64,000 bases of DNA from Orychophragmus violaceus (taxonomy: Eukaryota > Streptophyta > Magnoliopsida > Brassicales > Brassicaceae): contig CM058231.1 of the NCBI GenBank assembly GCA_030180135.1, positions 31,561,034-31,625,033 of the forward strand, read 5' to 3'. Numbering within the stretch: the first letter of the stretch is position 1; each line of letters starts with the position of its first letter. Below the pieces are notes generated by a model that was not told where the DNA came from, searched no databases, and was given only the letters and a program-made list of their open reading frames with translations. The translations under genes were made by a program, and so were the position numbers. Below are positions 45,619 to 56,964 of this stretch, in pieces.

Positions 45619-46473
45619 AATTTATTCTATAGAACTTGCATAGTTTTTACACCATGTTGCAAATTTAACATCTTTTTCTCTCGTCATTGCATCTGTAGTA
45701 ATGTTCGGGAAATTATGCGTGATCTATTCCTCAAAGATCATATATAAATATTTATAGTGTTATCTTTTTAACCATTATAGTTAGAAAAAAATGTAATATC
45801 ATAGCTTTCGTACAATTCAAAATCTTCACAGTTGAGCAATAATGTAGTCCTCATCATTTAACCAAGATGTTGATGATTTTCCACTGACCTTTCCTACTTG
45901 GTGAAATATGCTCGGGACATCAGGATAGTTGTTGGTGAAACGAATTTCCCTCACCTCTCTGCGGAATCTAACTATTGTGGATGTGTAATGTTGTTGGTTG
46001 TTACGTAGGAAATCTCTTCGTTTACACACCGAGCTACTACTGATCCTCCGATTCGAGCCTTATTTTTAACTTTCTTTTTCAGGTAATACATGTACTGTCC
46101 GGAAGGATACATCCACCTATATTGAACCCGACCACCTAAAGCACCTTCATCTGGAAGATGCACTGAGAGATGTTTCATCACATCGAAAAAAGCCGGTGGG
46201 AAGATTTTTTCCAAATTGCAAAGTTTCATAGCAATATTTTCTTTCAATGTAGCAACATCTTCGGTCCGTAACATTTTATCAGATATATCTTGGAAGAAGA
46301 GTGAAATATCTATGTAAATAAAAATAAACAACTAAAAACATTTAAAATAAAGTTGATATGAAAAATGAAATATTATATTAAATAATTATTACATGAAACT
46401 GCCGTATTAACAACATTCGAAAGTGGTTCTGTAAATGCAATTGGGAAAAGCTATTGCATGATGACATGGCAGT

Positions 46474-46527
46474 CATGACTTTTTAGACCTGATATCTTTC
46501 CATGACTTTTTAGACCTGATATCTTTC
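46474..46527. repeat. 27-bp tandem duplication in transposase coding sequence
   Basis: Two adjacent identical 27-mers (46474-46500 and 46501-46527, beginning CATGACTTTTTAG) add nine codons (GKISGLKSH repeated) without changing frame. Confidence 0.95.
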
Positions 46528-47372
46528 CAATCTCCACATTAACACAATGTGAAAACTTTGATACATACCCATCTGGAAACTTAATCTCCGTCTTCAGCCA
46601 CGTAAGAAATTTTTCTTTATCTTCCTTCGACAATCGAAAGATTGGAATAGGCACTCTTCCATATGTGGTAACCTCCAAATCAGGTCTTCTGCAAAACAAA
46701 GGGAGATCCAACCTTGATTTTATGTTATCTTTTGTCTATCCCGTAACATTTAGCACTGTGTTAATGAGATTAACAAAGAATTTTTTCTCGATATGCATAA
46801 ATTAAAGATTGTGCCCGAAGAAGTAGGTTCTCCCAGTACGGAAACTCCCAAAAGATACTCTTTTTTACCCAATTATGGTCGACACCATACGCATCTATTG
46901 TTCGTGCAGGCTTGTCATTTCCTTTACCTCTGCAATCAACTGTTTTACACAACCCACAAATATTATTTATCCTCTCGTGTAACATTTCTTCCCCTTTTAG
47001 CCATGACGGAAGATCGTCTTGAACTTTTTTTGTTTTTCAAGAAAGTTCTAACATTCCACATATAAGGATGTCCTCTAGGAAAAAACATCATGTGACAATC
47101 GAACCAATTGTGCTTCTTTACATGTGGCAGCCAAAATGATTTTGTCTCATCCACACAATATGGACAAGCCAACCTCCCATGTTTCATCCATCATGATAGC
47201 ATGACGCACGCCGTAAAATCGCTGATTGTCCACATCAAATAGCTCGCATCGTGGAAATTTGTTTCCGTGAACCATTGTAAGTCTCCACACTGTCACTCCA
47301 TAATTTTTTTAACTATTAAATCAACGATGTTAGATAAATATCCAAGCTTTTTCGGATGGTTTGGCCCTGATA

Positions 47373-47592
<220 letters not shown>

Positions 47593-48789
47593 CCTTCTTA
47601 ATGCACATCCCATGAGGTAAATTGTATGGTGTCACTATGACGGGCCAAACAGAGTATGATTGCATGTTCATACCAATTGGCTAAAGCGATTATACCAATC
47701 AAATACTACATCATCACAGATGAGATGGCATGCTGAACATGTGTCTCCCGAAGGAGAAATGTGTCATCCCTGAGACGGAAGAGCATGAAAGCATTTCAAA
47801 GAGGTATATCCTACATGTGCTTCTGAGAGTCGCAATGTTTATCTTGCCCGATCGATCCACATTTGGTTCATACCGATCTTTTCCACAGAACCGACAATGT
47901 GACAACTCAAGATATTCTCCCTTTCAAAATAGCATACAATTATCCTCACACACATCAATCTTATGACATGGAAACCCAAGAGACCGCGTCAACTTCTTTG
48001 TCTCGTAATATGATGTCGGCGCTTTATTAGGAGATGTAAGAACATAATTAAATGTTTTGAGCGATATCGTATAGGCATTCCTCCATGATATTGAAATTGG
48101 TCGTGCAATTCATCACTTTCGACGTCATGTACAATTTAGTTTTCCTATCAGTACACCCATCGTATAATGGTTGATTTGCGGCTCTAAAACTTGGTAAACG
48201 GAATCATGGTCGATTAGTTCTTGGATATTTTTGGCACTGTCAAGTAACATGTTAAATTCTTCATTTGGATCACGGAACTCATCTATCAAAACTTGAATAT
48301 TAGGATACACAGTCCCTGTTTCATCTCCATCCACATGATGACTTGTGGATGCTTCGCCGCCATAGTGACTTGTAAATGCTTTGCCGCCATAGTGACTTGT
48401 AGATGCTTCGGTGCCATAGTAACCTTGTTCTCCGTGGTGCGTCCACACATAATAGTTTTCCGTAAAGCCTCTTAACAGAAGACTCGACCCAGTATCAACA
48501 TCATGGCACTTTTGGTTTTTGCACCTCTTACTCAGACAGAAGAAGACCTCGTTTTCAAGATAATAATCTTGATTACACGCAAATGAAATAAAATAGTTTA
48601 ATCCCTCCTCAAACTTCTCACATACAGAATTAGTAGAACGTTTTAAACATTTATACATTCATTCCCTCGATAAAAAGAAATCACTCATATTCTATATTTT
48701 TGAAAGATAAACGAAAAGAAATCACTCAAACCAAAATCGGAATACTATTTTTTTCAAAAGTAATACGAAAGTCTCCAATGTTTGAATGT

Positions 48790-49499
48790 TTGCAAGAGAA
48801 AAGATTATAAGCTCTCGTTCTTTTATAACATTTTTAGCTACGGATAACTACAACTTTAGCCGTAGATATCTAGATCTTTTTAGCAAGAAAATAGTTACAA
48901 TAGCTATAAACGTGTTATTTTCATTAGATACAGATAGCTATGACAATATCTGTAACTATAACGAATATATTATGCAGGATTGATTGATGTGAATGACCTT
49001 TTAACCATATATACAGACGGCCCGTGAACTCTATTATTTACCTATATAGCTATGGATAGCCACGGGTTGGTCTGTAGCTATAGCCACGACTTTCTACGAT
49101 ATTAATGTATATAGATCCACAATCTGACTCGTATTTTCCCAGCTATCCTATTCTACGACTTATTTGTAGCTATTCGCAGTCATATTTCCACGAATTACTA
49201 TGGACTAGATTTGTAGCTATATAGCCACGATAGTTTTCATCGCTAATCGCAGCTAAAATTTTCTACAACTGTTTTGTAGTTATACATAGCTAATTAGCCA
49301 TGAAAAGCGAAAAACTTAGTATGTGGCTACATAGCTACAATCTTTGTCGTCGCTAATCGCAACTAGTACTATCTACGCGGTATCATAGCTATATAGCTAC
49401 GGATTATGATATTTTTTTAATAGTTGCTAATTCGTAGCTATCAGTAGTTTGAAAAAATAGCTACGAACATTTTGTAGCTAATTTGCGGCTATTACACAG
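48790..49499. repeat. Subterminal repeat array of the CACTA element
   Basis: Many degenerate direct and inverted copies of a 10-12-bp motif (TAGCTACGAAT, ATAGCCACGA, GTAGCTAT) up to the terminus. Such arrays bind the accessory transposase in En/Spm systems. The motif resembles the GTGGCTAT repeats at 10290-10590, so the two elements are probably related. Confidence 0.75.
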
Positions 49500-49544
49500 T
49501 TTTCTTGTAGTGTTCCAAGAATATGTAGAAGGCGATATTTAGAG

Positions 49545-49745
49545 CTAAACCAAGGTGGAACAATGCATGTCCCAATATTCAGGTTGTTTAACTGCGAAAA
49601 AAAGACAATTTCTCATGTGGCTGGAAAACGATATAAAATTTCCTGATAGATAGCTTCGAAATTTAGTTGATGCATCGACGAAACCAAAGTAAAGCCACAT
49701 TATCAAGTAATGTCTTCTTCTTTTTGCGTACACACGATGACCATT
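49545..49745 (+). pseudogene. CACTA transposase fragment on the opposite strand
   Basis: Just outside the CACTA terminus, shifting plus-strand frames give AKKRQFLMWLENDIKFPD and VDASTKPKVKPHYQ, resembling the Transposase_21 end seen at 46600-46660 (KEKFLTWLKTEIKFPD). This is a separate, older CACTA copy, about 200 bp long. Confidence 0.5.
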
Positions 49746-49763
49746 ATGAGTTATGAGTAATAT

Positions 49764-50895
49764 CACTCGGTCTTACTAATGCACCAGCAACATTTCAATC
49801 TCTTATGAATGACCTCTTCAAACCTTTTTTTGGGAGATTCGTTCTGATATTTTTCGATGATGTTATCATCTATAGCAAATCAGATGTTCAGCACGTAGAA
49901 TATTTAAGATTGGTGTTGAAATTTTTTGCAGACAACCACCTATTTGCAATTAGAAATAGTGTATATTTGGTCAGAGTTTGGTAGAATATTTAGGCCACAT
50001 TATCTCTTAGAAAGGACTAGCTACGAATAGTCTAAAAACAGAAGCTATGCGAATGTGGCCGACTCCAAATTCAACTAAGGAGCTACGAGGATTATTAGGC
50101 TTGAAAGAGTATTATAGGAGATTTTTAAGGGGTATGGCGTATTAGCAAAGCCATTAACAGACCTCTTGAAGAAAGATCAGTATGTTTGATCCCCTGTCTC
50201 TTAGAAAGCTTTCGAAACACTAAAAATGGGAATGCTAACAACTCCAGTACTAGCATTATCAGACTTCAATAAATTCTTTGTCAAGGTGGGATACCTGACA
50301 TCCGTAAGCTCGAAGAGATTCCCTTCATTCGCGGCAAAGTCTTAACTAAACCCTGAAAGCCTCAATGGGGTTCTCAATGCTTCTCTACGCCTAATTAGAT
50401 GCACCAACCTCGAAACCAATCACGCTCTGGAAAAAAATTTCAATATCGTATTGATTTAGAAGAAAAACAAAAAATGCGTTTTCATTATGGTCTTACAAAA
50501 CGCCAATTACTTAAATATGTTGGTATTGCCGGAAAAGCCAAGGAGTCCACAGGTGGGGTTGTGGGAGAGAAATAAAAGTGTCGTACTGCTAGGCGAAGCG
50601 GTGGAATGCCAACTTAAGTGGAATCAGATGCATCAAGATTTGGAGTAGGAGCGTTTTTGATAAAAGATTCACGAACTATTGCTTATTTTACTCATAGTCA
50701 CATTCCATGACAACAATTGAAGCCAATTTATGAAAGGGAGTTGATGGCACTTGTTCTTGCAGTGAGAAAATGGAAACACTACTTGATAGGAATAATATTT
50801 TGTGTTCATACAAACCACAAGAGCTTTAAGTACTTGTTGGAACAAGAAGTGAGTATGAAATATCAGAAATGGCTGGTGAAACTGTTGGGTTATGA
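49764..50895 (+). pseudogene. Ty3/gypsy reverse transcriptase-RNase H remnant with a foreign insert
   Basis: Plus-strand pieces: SLGLTNAPATFQSLMNDLFK, FFDDVIIYSKSDVQHVEYL (about 49850-49910), VLALSDFNKFFV (about 50250-50286), then after a roughly 330-bp insert SDASRFGVGAFLIKDSRTIA (about 50625) and LKPIYERELMALVLAVRKWK (50708-50775). The RT catalytic box reads FFDD. The fragment is cut by the CACTA terminus at 50896. Stops are frequent and no LTR is visible. Confidence 0.8.
50411..50553 (+). pseudogene. rps4: Plastid rps4 fragment (nuclear plastid DNA)
   Basis: The translation RNQSRSGKKFQYRIDLEEKQ followed by MRFHYGLTKRQLLKYVGIAG and KAKESTG matches the N-terminal third of chloroplast ribosomal protein S4 (RNQSRSGKKSQYRI...LEEKQKLRFHYGL). 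It is plastid-like in codon use (AT-rich third positions), but has several substitutions. It lies inside the Gypsy RNase H region, within an insert at about 50292-50622 whose flanks are of unknown origin. It is a decayed organelle-DNA insertion with no start or end of the gene. Confidence 0.85.
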
Positions 50896-51399
50896 CACTA
50901 CAAGAAATTCGCGTATTAATATCTGCCGGAAAACGCTATGTATCGATACGATAGCGTTATGTACAACGCTATGTCATTGACCGCGATAAAAAAGTTTGAC
51001 ACTTTAGATAGCGTTTTTTTGTAAATGCTATAAACTGTATTTTTAAGATAGCGTTTTATTGTCTGCAATATATTAAACTACAATAGCGTTTTAATATCTG
51101 CAATAGATTAAAATACAATAGCAATTATTCAGTATTATGAATTAGCTATATAATAGCATTATGTAATATCATCTATACATGTTTGATTGATAAGCTATTT
51201 ATTATGAATATATATATGAAATTAATTAAAAAAAAACTAAACTACACAATTAATTATAAGATCACAAATAGAATGAATTAAATAAAAATAAAAATGATAT
51301 TAAAATAATTAAAATACTTTATTAATAAACTTAAACCGATTATCAGTTTTTGATTACAATTAAAACAATGACCCAAACCAAAGAAAAAAAAAGCTTTCC

Positions 51400-51526
51400 C
51401 AACCGACCATGGTCCCAGGACGAGAAAACGCGAGTCCTCGATCATACATCCGTTGAATCTCTTCTTCGTATTCAGTCAGAGACTCATCAGGAATTAGTGG
51501 AGTCAGTTCCAACTGGTTCGTCCATT
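51400..51526 (-). pseudogene. Unidentified captured exon fragment
   Basis: The minus strand reads LELTPLIPDESLTEYEEEIQ then RMYDRGLAFSRPG without a stop for about 40 codons. It is plainly coding-like but I cannot name the family. It follows the RSH exon (ending VVMA) after a few bases, so it may be part of another captured gene or a diverged RSH exon. Confidence 0.45.
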
Positions 51527-51780
51527 GGCCATCACTACTGTGTGAAAAGACTGATACCTATAATAAATGAAAATACTGAGTTAGATTCGTAAAACTTTAA
51601 CAAGCCACAGCTGGGAAAAAAGATGTATGAACTCACCCATTGAACTTGGGATGAGTTATGTAATCCTTGAGCTTTCCAGGAACTTCAGACCATAAACTAT
51701 GCACTACTCCTAAGGCTTTGTAACAATCTCCTTCGTTGTTAACAATCAAACGTAACCCATGAATGTCGTGGATTTCTTTC
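51527..51780 (-). pseudogene. Captured RelA/SpoT homologue (RSH, ppGpp synthetase) fragment, two exons
   Basis: Exon at 51637-51780: EIHDIHGLRLIVNNEGDC, then YKALGVVHSLWSEVPGKLKD and YITHPKFNG, the start of the plant RSH (p)ppGpp synthetase domain. A donor GTGAGT and acceptor ATAG bound a 79-bp intron (51558-51636), and the next exon (51527-51557) reads YQSFHTVVMA in consistent phase. Retained intron means capture at DNA level, not retroposition. A possible earlier exon part lies to about 51870. The plastid enzyme makes the alarmone ppGpp; this fragment has no catalytic completeness. Confidence 0.85.
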
Positions 51781-52027
51781 CAGCTTGGCTATGTAATGCT
51801 TCAAACCTTATGCTCCTGAACATAATATCATGGTCTCGATCAAACTTCACGCCTCCATTACAGATATTGCAACACCTAATAAGATTCAGATAAATATCAA
51901 ACTCACTTGATACATTATACATAGCCAGAAACGTTAATAAGAACAGTTGTATGTGATCAACTGTAAATAAAAGGAGCCGATTTTAATTGTAATCAGCGAT
52001 TAGGTAAACGTGACTACAGTCGAACAA

Positions 52028-52150
52028 CATGCTCTTCAGCTCCACCACCTGTTGTTCCAATGGCGTGTACTTCCTGGAGGATGTTATGGGGACAGATGAG
52101 ACAGATTAGGCTTCTTGGGTGACGCGGCGACGAGGTGGTCGGAGAGAAGA
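52028..52150 (-). pseudogene. Captured MSH3 (DNA mismatch repair MutS homologue) N-terminal fragment
   Basis: Minus strand: LLSDHLVAASPKKPNLS (about 52100-52150) and, in a shifted frame, SSRKYTPLEQQVVELKS (about 52035-52085). Both occur in this order in the N-terminal region of plant MSH3, just before the mismatch-recognition (MutS I) domain. A stop and a deletion separate the two parts, and the similarity ends abruptly at VELKS. It is a non-functional captured piece. Confidence 0.78.
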
Positions 52151-52753
52151 TACGGTGACGGAAATCTTCGGAGAATCCAAACACAAAAGCGGATTATTGA
52201 AAAACTACACTCAATTTAAAACTGAAAATCGCAAAATCAAAACCCAAAACACACAAAAGAAGAAACCTTAAATCAGAATAAAGTGAGACCTGGAAAGCGA
52301 TGAGAAGGGGCTTTCGTGAAGCCATGGAGCCCTAAATACAAAATTCGAAACCCTAAATCAGAAGTCATGGAAGAGATGGGCGACTGAATTAGCTTTGAGA
52401 AAGAGCTTTCGTGAAAAAAAAGTGAGAAGAGGAATTGAAGACAATGAGTTATGTCCGTTGATTTTAATATGATTTAACGGTGGATAATGAAAAAGTGTGA
52501 TCCTTATTTCTATGTCTTAACCAATGAAAAACCAGTTTTTTATTTGTTGTTTTTTAAGATCAGATTTTTTATTTACAGTTTTAAGTTTAGCATTTTTGTT
52601 ATTTTATTCCATATAAATTTTTTTTGTCAATTATTTCCTTTTAATTAGTGTGTTATTTTTATAATATGTGGTAACTCAAAAAAAAAATTATATATTATTC
52701 AATGTTTTGTTATATTATAAATTTTTGTTATATTATTCAATGTTTAAAAAAAT

Positions 52754-53035
52754 TAGTGTTAATGATTAAGGGTTAAAAGTTTAGGGTTTAGGGTAGAGAG
52801 ATAAAAATTTTAAATTTAAAATCTAGTGTTTATGATTAAGGATTAAAAGTTTAGGGTTTAGGATATAGAGATAAAGTTTTAAAATTTAAAAATTTATTGT
52901 TTATGATTAAGGATTAAAATTTATAGTTTAGGGTATAGAGTTAAGATTTTAAATTTTTAAAATCTAGTGTTTATGATTAAGGATTAAAAATTTAGAGTTT
53001 ATGATTTGTGTTTAGTGAGGAATTAAGGTTTTAGA
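52754..53035. repeat. Four tandem copies of a 70-bp AT-rich unit
   Basis: Starts of TAGTGTTTATGATTAAGG-like segments at 52754, 52824, 52895 and 52965 give a 70-71-bp period. Each unit carries one or two TTTAGGG motifs and ends in an A/T stretch. Confidence 0.8.
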
Positions 53036-53398
53036 TTTAGGGTTTAATGTTACAAGTGTAGGATTTAAGTCTTTGAGGTTTGACTTTATAGCCTAGATTT
53101 ATGGTTTTGGGGTATAGGATTAGGGTTCAAACCCTAAACCTTATTTATACTCTAAAAGAAATTATCATTAGTTTGTCTATACAACAAGTATAATAAGTGA
53201 GATTTCGTACAAAAAAAAAGGTATAATAAGTGAGAAATAAAAAGAAGTTTTTGGGGTTTAGGGTATTTATACTTTAAAAGAAATTATCATTAGAGTATAT
53301 TTTGTCTATACAACAAGTATAATCTATTTAGACGCAAAACCAAAGTTAAAAAAAACTTTTATATATATACACAATCCAATAGAAGACAATGAATCTTG

Positions 53399-53700
53399 TC
53401 ATGCTCCTTCAGCAAGAACAATCACCATGTGACCACTCTCCTTGAGCCGTTTCTCTATGTACTCCAAGAGTCCACCTTCTCCTTCGAGGTAAAAGGGTGA
53501 CTCGAGAATCAAGCAGCAATCAACATCTCTGCTGGCTAATGTAGCATACATCGCTATAAATATTGTAGAATAGCCTTTACTCAGTAACAGTTCGATAGGT
53601 TTTGAACTGTAATGTTCAAAGCAAAAACACAAGACAAGGATAACTTACCACTGTAACGACCATAAGCTTAATTGTACTGTTCTCGTTACTCCCACAGCAA
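53399..53700 (-). pseudogene. Captured ATP-dependent 6-phosphofructokinase (PFK) fragment, two exons
   Basis: The 53399-53552 exon reads FIAMYATLASRDVDCCLI then ESPFYLEGEGGLLEYIEKRL and GHMVIVLAEGA, the conserved plant PFK region. A TGA (53399-53401) stands where the family continues with GQD. The preceding exon (about 53649-53700) ends KLM plus a one-base-shifted RYSG before a GTAAGT donor. A single-base deletion and the nonsense change make it a pseudogene. It is close to, but not provably part of, the CACTA-like element that begins at 50896. Confidence 0.85.
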
Positions 53701-54079
53701 TGTTGAAAGCAAAAACACAAGACAAGGACATGCTGTACGTTTGACTCCTCAATCAGAATTTCTTTCACCTGCAACCATATCAGAAAATTCTTCCGATTAT
53801 ACATTCATGCTTGCCTTGGCAACTCGATTTTATAAATTAAATCTTAATTGATTGAACCATCTCTTACCAAATGTAATGAATGAGAAGTTAAACAAAATGC
53901 ATGCAAGCAGACCAAAAAGCTCTTAACCAAATGCAATGAATGAGAATTAAATGTTATAAGCTATGAGTAGTTGGAAGTCTCGAAGAGTTGCATCTCTTCA
54001 GAGAAAACCATCATTACACCTCTCTGCAAGTCATTTCAAATCAAAATTAATTAGTAAAATAATAAAAACCCATAGAAAC

Positions 54080-56742
54080 TGTAACGCCCCTTTCCCATCA
54101 TCCTCAGACCGTCGAGCTGACCGGCCAACAATCAAACAAGAACATGACCGATTGAACCCAAGCAAGTCAAACAGGAAAGGTTCGCCACATGACGAAGCCA
54201 GACACAGATCGGTTTGAGACAATGGCTCGCACTAACCAGTCCTTGACTCCGCTATCCTCACTTCCATAGTACAAGTCGTACGCCTAGCACCACTTCTGTG
54301 AGTTGTGTCGGTTCGGACTAAACACAATATCAGGAAAGCATATTAATTTCTGAGTAATCAAACGTTCAGTACAACGTTTAATAGTCATTTTTACAAATCA
54401 TTTCGTCAATCAGCAAAACAACACTCAAAGCTCAATACAAAATTGGCGTCAAGCCGAACCGAGAGAAAACCCTGAAATCATCGAATCAAAATCCCGGCAC
54501 AAGCAATCCCGAAACTACACCGAGGACCTCCCGCGTCCGTCGCTGCTAAACCTGAAAAACACAAAAGAGTCTAATGAGTGATCTAAAATCACCCAGCGAG
54601 TCGGCTCCCCACTATGGTTGCTAATCTATCTATCAACTATAGATTCCCGCCCGAAAACCCCAAAGTAACAAACAATCATAACAAATAGCCGATCACGCAC
54701 TACCACGTCGTGTCGAGCCCACACACAATCAATTGTCAAAAGAGAGAGAGAAGGCGATTAGAGGAAATCGAGAGCACTACGGCACATTCTCTCGATTGAG
54801 ACTCGATCTATCTACCGCGCACTACCAACCACACCAATCATAACACTGGGCCCCTACGATCTCGGTAACTTCCACGGGTTTCCACTTTTACCGACATGGT
54901 AACTGACCCACGACTCCTAGACGTAAACATGAAGTCCAACGGCTAGGACACCGTTCTTTGTCCATTGATACGCGGTGACTCAAGTTACCCCAGGCAACCC
55001 AAGTTTTCATGTAGTCCGGCCCTAGGACGCGACCCCGTATTCTCCGTATTACACACCTACCGGCGTCACTTAGTAGGTTAACACCATAACCGGAATCACC
55101 ATGATCCGATTAGGCAACTACCCGAGGAACCAATCGGGTCGGAAGTACCGGAACGTATCCAAACACCTAGACTTGCAGGATCTAACGCACTCTAGAGTCC
55201 TAGTGCATAAATGTAAACACACAGACTCGCTTGGACTCTAACAATCAATCTCAATCAATAATCAACAACCAAATCAACACCACTTCCCGCAAGTCTACTC
55301 ACACACACACTAACTCCACCGCTCGGACTCGGCATCGTAACGAGTCAGCAACCACGACTTAAATGGTCCCGTGACCGAGTTAAGTATCCACACGGATCGC
55401 TCGGCCCAACACTGAAATGATCTAACAGGCCTGCACAGAAAACTCCAAACAGCCACACAACAACACAATCACACAATCACCACACAAAAAGGCCTATTAG
55501 GGTTTCTAAAGTCTTTTAACTGATTCACGTCCGCTACCTTGGATTAGCGGATTGCTAATCCGTAGACGGCTCACCAAACACAACACTTCCCTTTTCTTAA
55601 CCTTTCCCAAGTATTTTTTTATTAAAACCTAATTCGTCGGTTTAGAGCTAGTAGATTACGAAACTCCCCGACGTCTCATCTTTCATTAACTTAATTCATT
55701 TCTTCTCGGTAATTCCCGATATCATTCCATACGCTATACGTTTGTTAGGTTTAATTCCATATTTTAACTCGTCTTAATTCCCGTACTTAGATTCATTCAA
55801 TACCGTTCTTTACATATAAATATATGCATATACGGTCCTAACATGCAACGGCTATATGTATGCATCACACAATATTACTAGCAACCTAACGGCACACAAC
55901 AGCTTTAATCCGTTTAATTCTCATAATCCTAACATGCGTCTTAAACCTAACCGGTTTATCGTTAATTCAACCATTCAATTCTCAAACATAATCAATCACA
56001 TCCGGATATGCAATCCTAATTCTTCATTATAAACCCAAATCCACTTCTGCAAAGCCCAATAGCTTCCTCTCTCTCTCCTCAACCAAATCTATCTCAATCA
56101 ATAATCAACAACCAAATCTCTCTCTAAGTGAGAGAGTTAGAGAGAGATTTTTGTGACAAAAATGAGAGTTGTGAAACAATATTTTCTATGTTCATGAACC
56201 ATTCTCATGCATTGCATGCCAATAGAGAAAGGTGGCGCCATCTATAGAGTGATACCTGTCTCCAGGAGTGTATGAGTAACCAAAAACCCTTCCCTAAACC
56301 GAAATAAACTAGCCCTTAACCCACTTCTTTCTGTTGCTTTGGTTTCTTTGGTTTCGCGTTTAACTTTTTAGAAAATCTTTCACCATCTCCATAAATCCCA
56401 AAACCTCCAAAAACTGATTCTCCTTGATTTTATATGAATTTATAAATTTGAATCACCTCATTTGGAGTTTCCTAGCTCCGGTTATGAATTTCCGAAGTTT
56501 TCTCGGTTTAATCGGTTTCCATTCCCGACAAGCCGAAAAACACATTTCTGCTCCGTTTTTTCCAATTCTGGTCTTGTAAATGTTCTTTATGTTCTAAAAA
56601 GAGAACATTTGGACCGTCTCGAATTCCGTCTCGAACTTTGGCAAAATTACTATTTTGCCCCTAGGTTTGGCAAATTTACAATTTTGCCCCTGTTGACTTT
56701 TCTTCTGCCCGTTGACCATATTTTTGAATACTGGGTATTACA
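54080..56742 (-). repeat. Gypsy-3 3' LTR, about 2.66 kb
   Basis: The minus-strand LTR starts TGTAATACCCAG (56742 downward) and ends GGGCGTTACA (54080). A purine tract, AAGTGGGGAAGAA, lies immediately inside at 56743-56755, as expected before a 3' LTR. No coding capacity is seen. TGTAATACCC starts and a GTGGGGAA tract are common in plant chromovirus-type Gypsy elements. Only about 220 bp of interior remain before the next insertion at 56965. Confidence 0.75.
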
Positions 56743-56964
56743 TTCTTCCCCACTTACATGATTTCAGTCCCCGAATTCTCCGTCACTACCAGACTTTGAA
56801 TCGGCACCAAACTCCGCAAGTTGCCTCACTACACCCCTTGCTGCTTCCTTCCTTGAACCTCGATCCTTCACAAGTATTTACTTTGCTCCGATTCTCACTT
56901 CTGACTTCCCCACTTTGCTTCGACTTCCACGTCCTTCCCGATACTGGTTTGTCCTCCCGAGACA
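56743..56964 (-). mobile_element. Gypsy-3 internal 3' end
   Basis: 222 bp between the polypurine tract and the start of the Athila-like LTR. Pyrimidine-rich on the plus strand, no identifiable domain. The rest of this element would lie beyond the nested insertions, outside the window. Confidence 0.55.

Larger units (their letters stand above)
50896..53950. mobile_element. Gene-capturing CACTA-like element (Pack-CACTA), right end not found
   Basis: The left terminus CACTACAAGAAAT (50896-50908) is followed to about 51130 by subterminal repeats (GATAGCGTTTT, GCAATAGATT, CGCTATGT). The interior holds intron-containing fragments of at least three unrelated host genes, all on the minus strand: RSH, MSH3 and PFK, plus one unidentified piece. 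CACTA elements are known to pick up host gene pieces. No CTTGTAGTG terminus was found before the Gypsy LTR at 54080, so the right border is a guess and the PFK part may belong to something else. Confidence 0.55.

Noticed and set aside
52754..53130. TTTAGGG motifs resembling plant telomere repeats
   Set aside because: At most two units occur together inside 70-bp AT-rich tandem repeats; there is no telomeric array.
50896..53950. Helitron as the carrier of the captured gene pieces
   Set aside because: Multi-gene capture would fit, but I found no convincing 3' hairpin with CTRR end, whereas a CACTACAAGAAAT terminus with subterminal repeats is present. Kept only as an alternative.
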